Assembly: GCA_046533095.1 (NCBI GenBank)
Contig: JAJQRA010000024.1
Coordinates: forward strand, 62,001 to 126,000
DNA: 64,000 nt
Source of the DNA: ZAX-1 sp046533095
GTDB taxonomy: Bacteria > Bacillota > Clostridia > Lachnospirales > Lachnospiraceae
Direction: 5' to 3'
Within the stretch, counting starts at the first letter, position 1. The number at the start of each line of letters is the position of its first letter. The position numbers and the translations under genes were made by a program. Of this stretch, positions 61,923 to 64,000 are shown piece by piece. The notes beneath the pieces are model-generated. The model searched no databases. It saw only the letters and a program-made list of their open reading frames with translations, and was not told the origin of the DNA.

Positions 61923-62675
61923 TTGAGCGCTTACAAGATTACGGCATTAAGAATCGGAACGTTGTACGCTGACAAACACCCATTGACCATGGGACGAGGA
62001 TTTGGGGAACCGTATCCTACGCCTATCTGGTCTACAGCAATTGAAGGCAATGGTATGAAAGCATTGGTGGATACGGGCATTCATGATGTAGAATGGGTCC
62101 GCCGGACAGTGGGCGCGGAGTATCAGGTGACCCAAGAAGACGATGAAACCATGCAGGGGGCTTTAGCAAAAATTGGCTGGACAACCGATGATGTGCAAAT
62201 TGTTATCAACACCCATCTGCACTATGACCATGCAGGCTGTAACTACCTGTTTAAAAATGCAACATTTTATGCACAGCGCATAGAGTGGGAATATTCGTAC
62301 AGTGCGATTGAAAACCAGAAAGTATATTATGCTCCTTTCTTGTATGACTGGAGCGCGGTGCGGTACACCTCATGGAAATTTTTAGATGGAGAGTATGAAG
62401 TAAAGCCGGGTATCGTATGTATTCCAGCACCGGGTCATACTCCCGGTAGCCAAGCAGTGCTTGTGTCTACCGAAGAAGGGGTGGTCTGTATCGGCGGCGA
62501 TGCAGTCAATCTTCCGGAAAATGTCAACGACAATGTATTGCCTAATATTATCTGCAATTGCGAAGCAGGTTTTCGCACCCTTGAGGCGGTACGCAACAGG
62601 GCAGATCGTTTGATGGGAGGGCATGATGGCGCTATCGTAAAGTATCAGACGTCCGGATTTCCAAAAATCAACTAA
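61923..62675 (+). CDS. MBL-fold metallohydrolase 1 (AHL-lactonase-like)
   Basis: Start TTG 61923 lies 8 bases after AGGAGG (61909-61914) and aligns with the start of its paralogue; the TTG at 61878 is therefore rejected. The 250-residue product has the zinc motif 'NTHLHYDHAGCN' (HxHxDH), 'PAPGHTPGSQAV', 'CIGGDAVNLPENVNDN' and the final His in 'MGGHDGAIV'. It resembles N-acyl-homoserine lactonases, but many such enzymes open other lactones. It lies 59 bases after the ligase gene and directly before its paralogue. Confidence 0.88.
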   Translation: MSAYKITALRIGTLYADKHPLTMGRGFGEPYPTPIWSTAIEGNGMKALVDTGIHDVEWVRRTVGAEYQVTQEDDETMQGALAKIGWTTDDVQIVINTHLHYDHAGCNYLFKNATFYAQRIEWEYSYSAIENQKVYYAPFLYDWSAVRYTSWKFLDGEYEVKPGIVCIPAPGHTPGSQAVLVSTEEGVVCIGGDAVNLPENVNDNVLPNIICNCEAGFRTLEAVRNRADRLMGGHDGAIVKYQTSGFPKIN

Positions 62676-62690
62676 AAAGAGGTGGATAAG

Positions 62691-63461
62691 ATGAAAACAT
62701 ATAAAGTTACCGCAATAAAGATGGGCGAATTGACCGTAGACAAAGGTAGCCTGACTAGAAACAAAGATACCGGAAAACAGATAACGATACCTGTTTGGGC
62801 AGCGGCAATCGAAGGCAATGGGCATAAGATCATCGTGGATACGGGAATCTATGATACGAAATGGGTGGCGGAGCATGTATGTCCATGTACCCAGTCTGAA
62901 GATGAAAAATTAGAAAAGGTTTTAGAAAAATTAGGGTGGTCCGCACAGGACGTGGATATCGTAATCAACACCCATTTTCACTATGACCATTGTGGAAACA
63001 ACAACCTATTTAAAAATGCAAAATTTTATGTGCAGAGAGCCGAATGGGACGCCGGAATAAATGCGTTGCCCCATCAAGCAGACATCTATTTAAAAGAACT
63101 GTTTAACAAAGAAAGCGTCAACACCACAAGTTATGTGCTTTTAGATGGAGAATACGAGTTGGAAGAAGGTATCGTATTGATTTCTACCCCCGGACATTCC
63201 ATAGGACATCAGTCGGTGGTAGTAAATACGAAGGAAGGCATCGTCTGCATTGCGGGAGACGCACTGAACCTACTGGAAAATATTACGGAAAATATCCTAC
63301 CCAACATTTTGGTAGACAGCGCGGAAACATATAAGGGATTAGAGGATATACGACGTAAGGCAGAATTCGTGATTCCCGGGCATGACCCGGCAATAAAACC
63401 TTATCAGACGAGCGGATTTTTAAAGATACATGGTGATTTTAAAGACCCAAAGGTGCAGTAA
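62691..63461 (+). CDS. MBL-fold metallohydrolase 2 (paralogue of the preceding gene)
   Basis: ATG 62691 follows AGAGGTGG. The 256-residue enzyme has 'NTHFHYDHCGNNNLFKNAKF', 'STPGHSIGHQSVVVNTKEG', 'CIAGDALNLLENITENILPN' and 'VIPGHDPAIKPYQTSGFLKI', the same layout as the preceding gene. The pair arose by tandem duplication (inference from shared 'YQTSGF' ends and the same N-terminus). Two lactonase-like copies in one operon suggest two substrates or a heterodimer. Confidence 0.88.
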   Translation: MKTYKVTAIKMGELTVDKGSLTRNKDTGKQITIPVWAAAIEGNGHKIIVDTGIYDTKWVAEHVCPCTQSEDEKLEKVLEKLGWSAQDVDIVINTHFHYDHCGNNNLFKNAKFYVQRAEWDAGINALPHQADIYLKELFNKESVNTTSYVLLDGEYELEEGIVLISTPGHSIGHQSVVVNTKEGIVCIAGDALNLLENITENILPNILVDSAETYKGLEDIRRKAEFVIPGHDPAIKPYQTSGFLKIHGDFKDPKVQ

Positions 63462-63602
63462 GGCAAAGAAGGATTTATGGATAGTAGTGATGTCTTGTCG
63501 GAAACCAAAGCTTTTAGTAAAATACGGCAGGAGGTGGGATAGATTTTCGCTTTATTTAAAGGGAAGCATGGGCGTAGCGATTTAGGCATTAGCAGCTATA
63601 TA

Positions 63603-63666
63603 GGATTATACGAAAGATAATCCGGAAAGGAAAATGTATAATGAATTCCTCTATAGTTTCATTATA
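63603..63666 (+). promoter_or_regulatory. Candidate promoter-operator before the last gene
   Basis: GGATTAT-ATAATCC hairpin (63603-63623), then TATAAT at 63637-63642 within the inverted repeat TATAATGAA (63637-63645) / TTCATTATA (63658-63666). No clear -35 box is seen, so this is tentative. Confidence 0.35.
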
Positions 63667-63678
63667 CAAGGGAGAAAA

Positions 63679-64000
63679 ATGAAGAGGAAAATAATTGCAT
63701 CAATATTAAGTTTAGTGCTGGTATCTGCAATGTTAGTTGGCTGTGGCGAATCTTCAGAGGGAACGCCGGCGGCAGAAACAGAGACACCGGCAGCAGACGA
63801 CACGGCAAAAGCAGAGACACCGGCAGAGGAAGCTACGGATGCCGGAGGTGGAACCGAAATTTTTGCAGGGCTTGCAAACGGCTATATGGGAAATACATGG
63901 CGTGCGCAGTTCGTAGAAGCATTTGAAACAAAAGCGGAAGAATTAAAGCAGGCAGGAGTTATTAAGGATTATATGTCTGCAAGTACGGATACGGATGTAA
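63679..64000 (+). CDS. Sugar-type ABC substrate-binding lipoprotein (3' truncated)
   Basis: Start ATG 63679 follows AAGGGAG. The visible 107 residues begin with a lipoprotein signal ('MKRKIIASILSLVLVSAMLV') and cysteine in 'VGCGE', then an acidic Thr/Ala/Glu linker and 'IFAGLANGYMGNTWRAQFVE', the start of a RbsB-type sugar-binding fold. The rest lies beyond the window. It would bring in the compound processed by the ligase, SDR and MBL enzymes upstream; this is inference. Confidence 0.85.
   Translation, partial: MKRKIIASILSLVLVSAMLVGCGESSEGTPAAETETPAADDTAKAETPAEEATDAGGGTEIFAGLANGYMGNTWRAQFVEAFETKAEELKQAGVIKDYMSASTDTDV

Overview
The window looks like a chromosomal segment from a Gram-positive anaerobe of the class Clostridia, most likely the Lachnospiraceae. 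The reasons are strong AGGAGG-type ribosome binding sites, frequent TTG and GTG starts, lipoprotein solute-binding proteins with long Asp/Thr/Ala/Glu-rich linkers after the lipobox, AT-rich intergenic DNA, and a predominance of sugar and amino-acid uptake operons. The genus assignment is inference only.

Region 1 (1-9555) is a tightly packed defence island of six genes, with every junction overlapping or nearly so: a SNF2-type helicase (5' end outside the window), a DUF4391 protein, a protein with a HEPN-type R-x4-H motif, a type III-like Mod methyltransferase, a DUF1016/PDDEXK nuclease, and a type III Res helicase-nuclease. Its codon use is visibly more G+C-rich than the rest of the window, which suggests acquisition. 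The ATG start of the helicase gene, and anything upstream, is not visible.

Region 2 (9556-17300) holds an orphan 94-residue gene, a large PPDK-type ATP-grasp protein with a structured leader, two PLP aminotransferases (the second HisC-like), a small membrane export protein and an unknown 149-residue gene with an internal duplication.

Region 3 (17333-35966) is a carbohydrate utilisation cluster: a D-lyxose-isomerase-like cupin, two GH2 beta-mannosidases, a GH42-like glycosidase, a binding protein plus two permeases (no ATPase), a SorC regulator, three zinc alcohol/polyol dehydrogenases, DeoC and an FGGY kinase. Together they would import a beta-mannoside-type oligosaccharide, hydrolyse it, and oxidise, isomerise, phosphorylate and cleave the products.

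Region 4 (36255-41949) starts with tRNA-Leu(UAG) and its own promoter and terminator. It is followed by a XylR/ROK regulon: a DUF4867 gene, a fucose/arabinose-isomerase homologue, the divergent ROK repressor and xylulokinase. Two matching operators sit immediately downstream of two strong promoters.

Region 5 (42087-50190) is a complete liv-type branched-chain amino-acid ABC operon (binding protein, H, M, G, F). After it come a cytidylate-kinase-like protein, a PAP2 phosphatase, a repetitive KQY-repeat membrane-anchored protein and a DUF1653 protein.

Region 6 (50257-57870) is a sulfur amino-acid operon: LDH2-family dehydrogenase, family 3 binding protein, M20 amidohydrolase, cystathionine lyase/synthase-type enzyme, CysK, permease and ATPase. 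It probably imports and breaks down a cysteine derivative.

Region 7 (58159-64000) has a CdaR/PucR-type regulator followed by an SDR reductase, an acyl-CoA ligase-like enzyme, two paralogous metallo-beta-lactamase-fold lactonase-like hydrolases and the start of a sugar-type binding protein. It is an uncharacterised catabolic set.

Two themes recur across the window. Several genes carry tandem duplications that begin in their last codons and run past the stop codon (hisC-like, deoC, PAP2, cystathionine enzyme). A 46-bp palindrome-bearing repeat is present in two intergenic copies plus a fragment.
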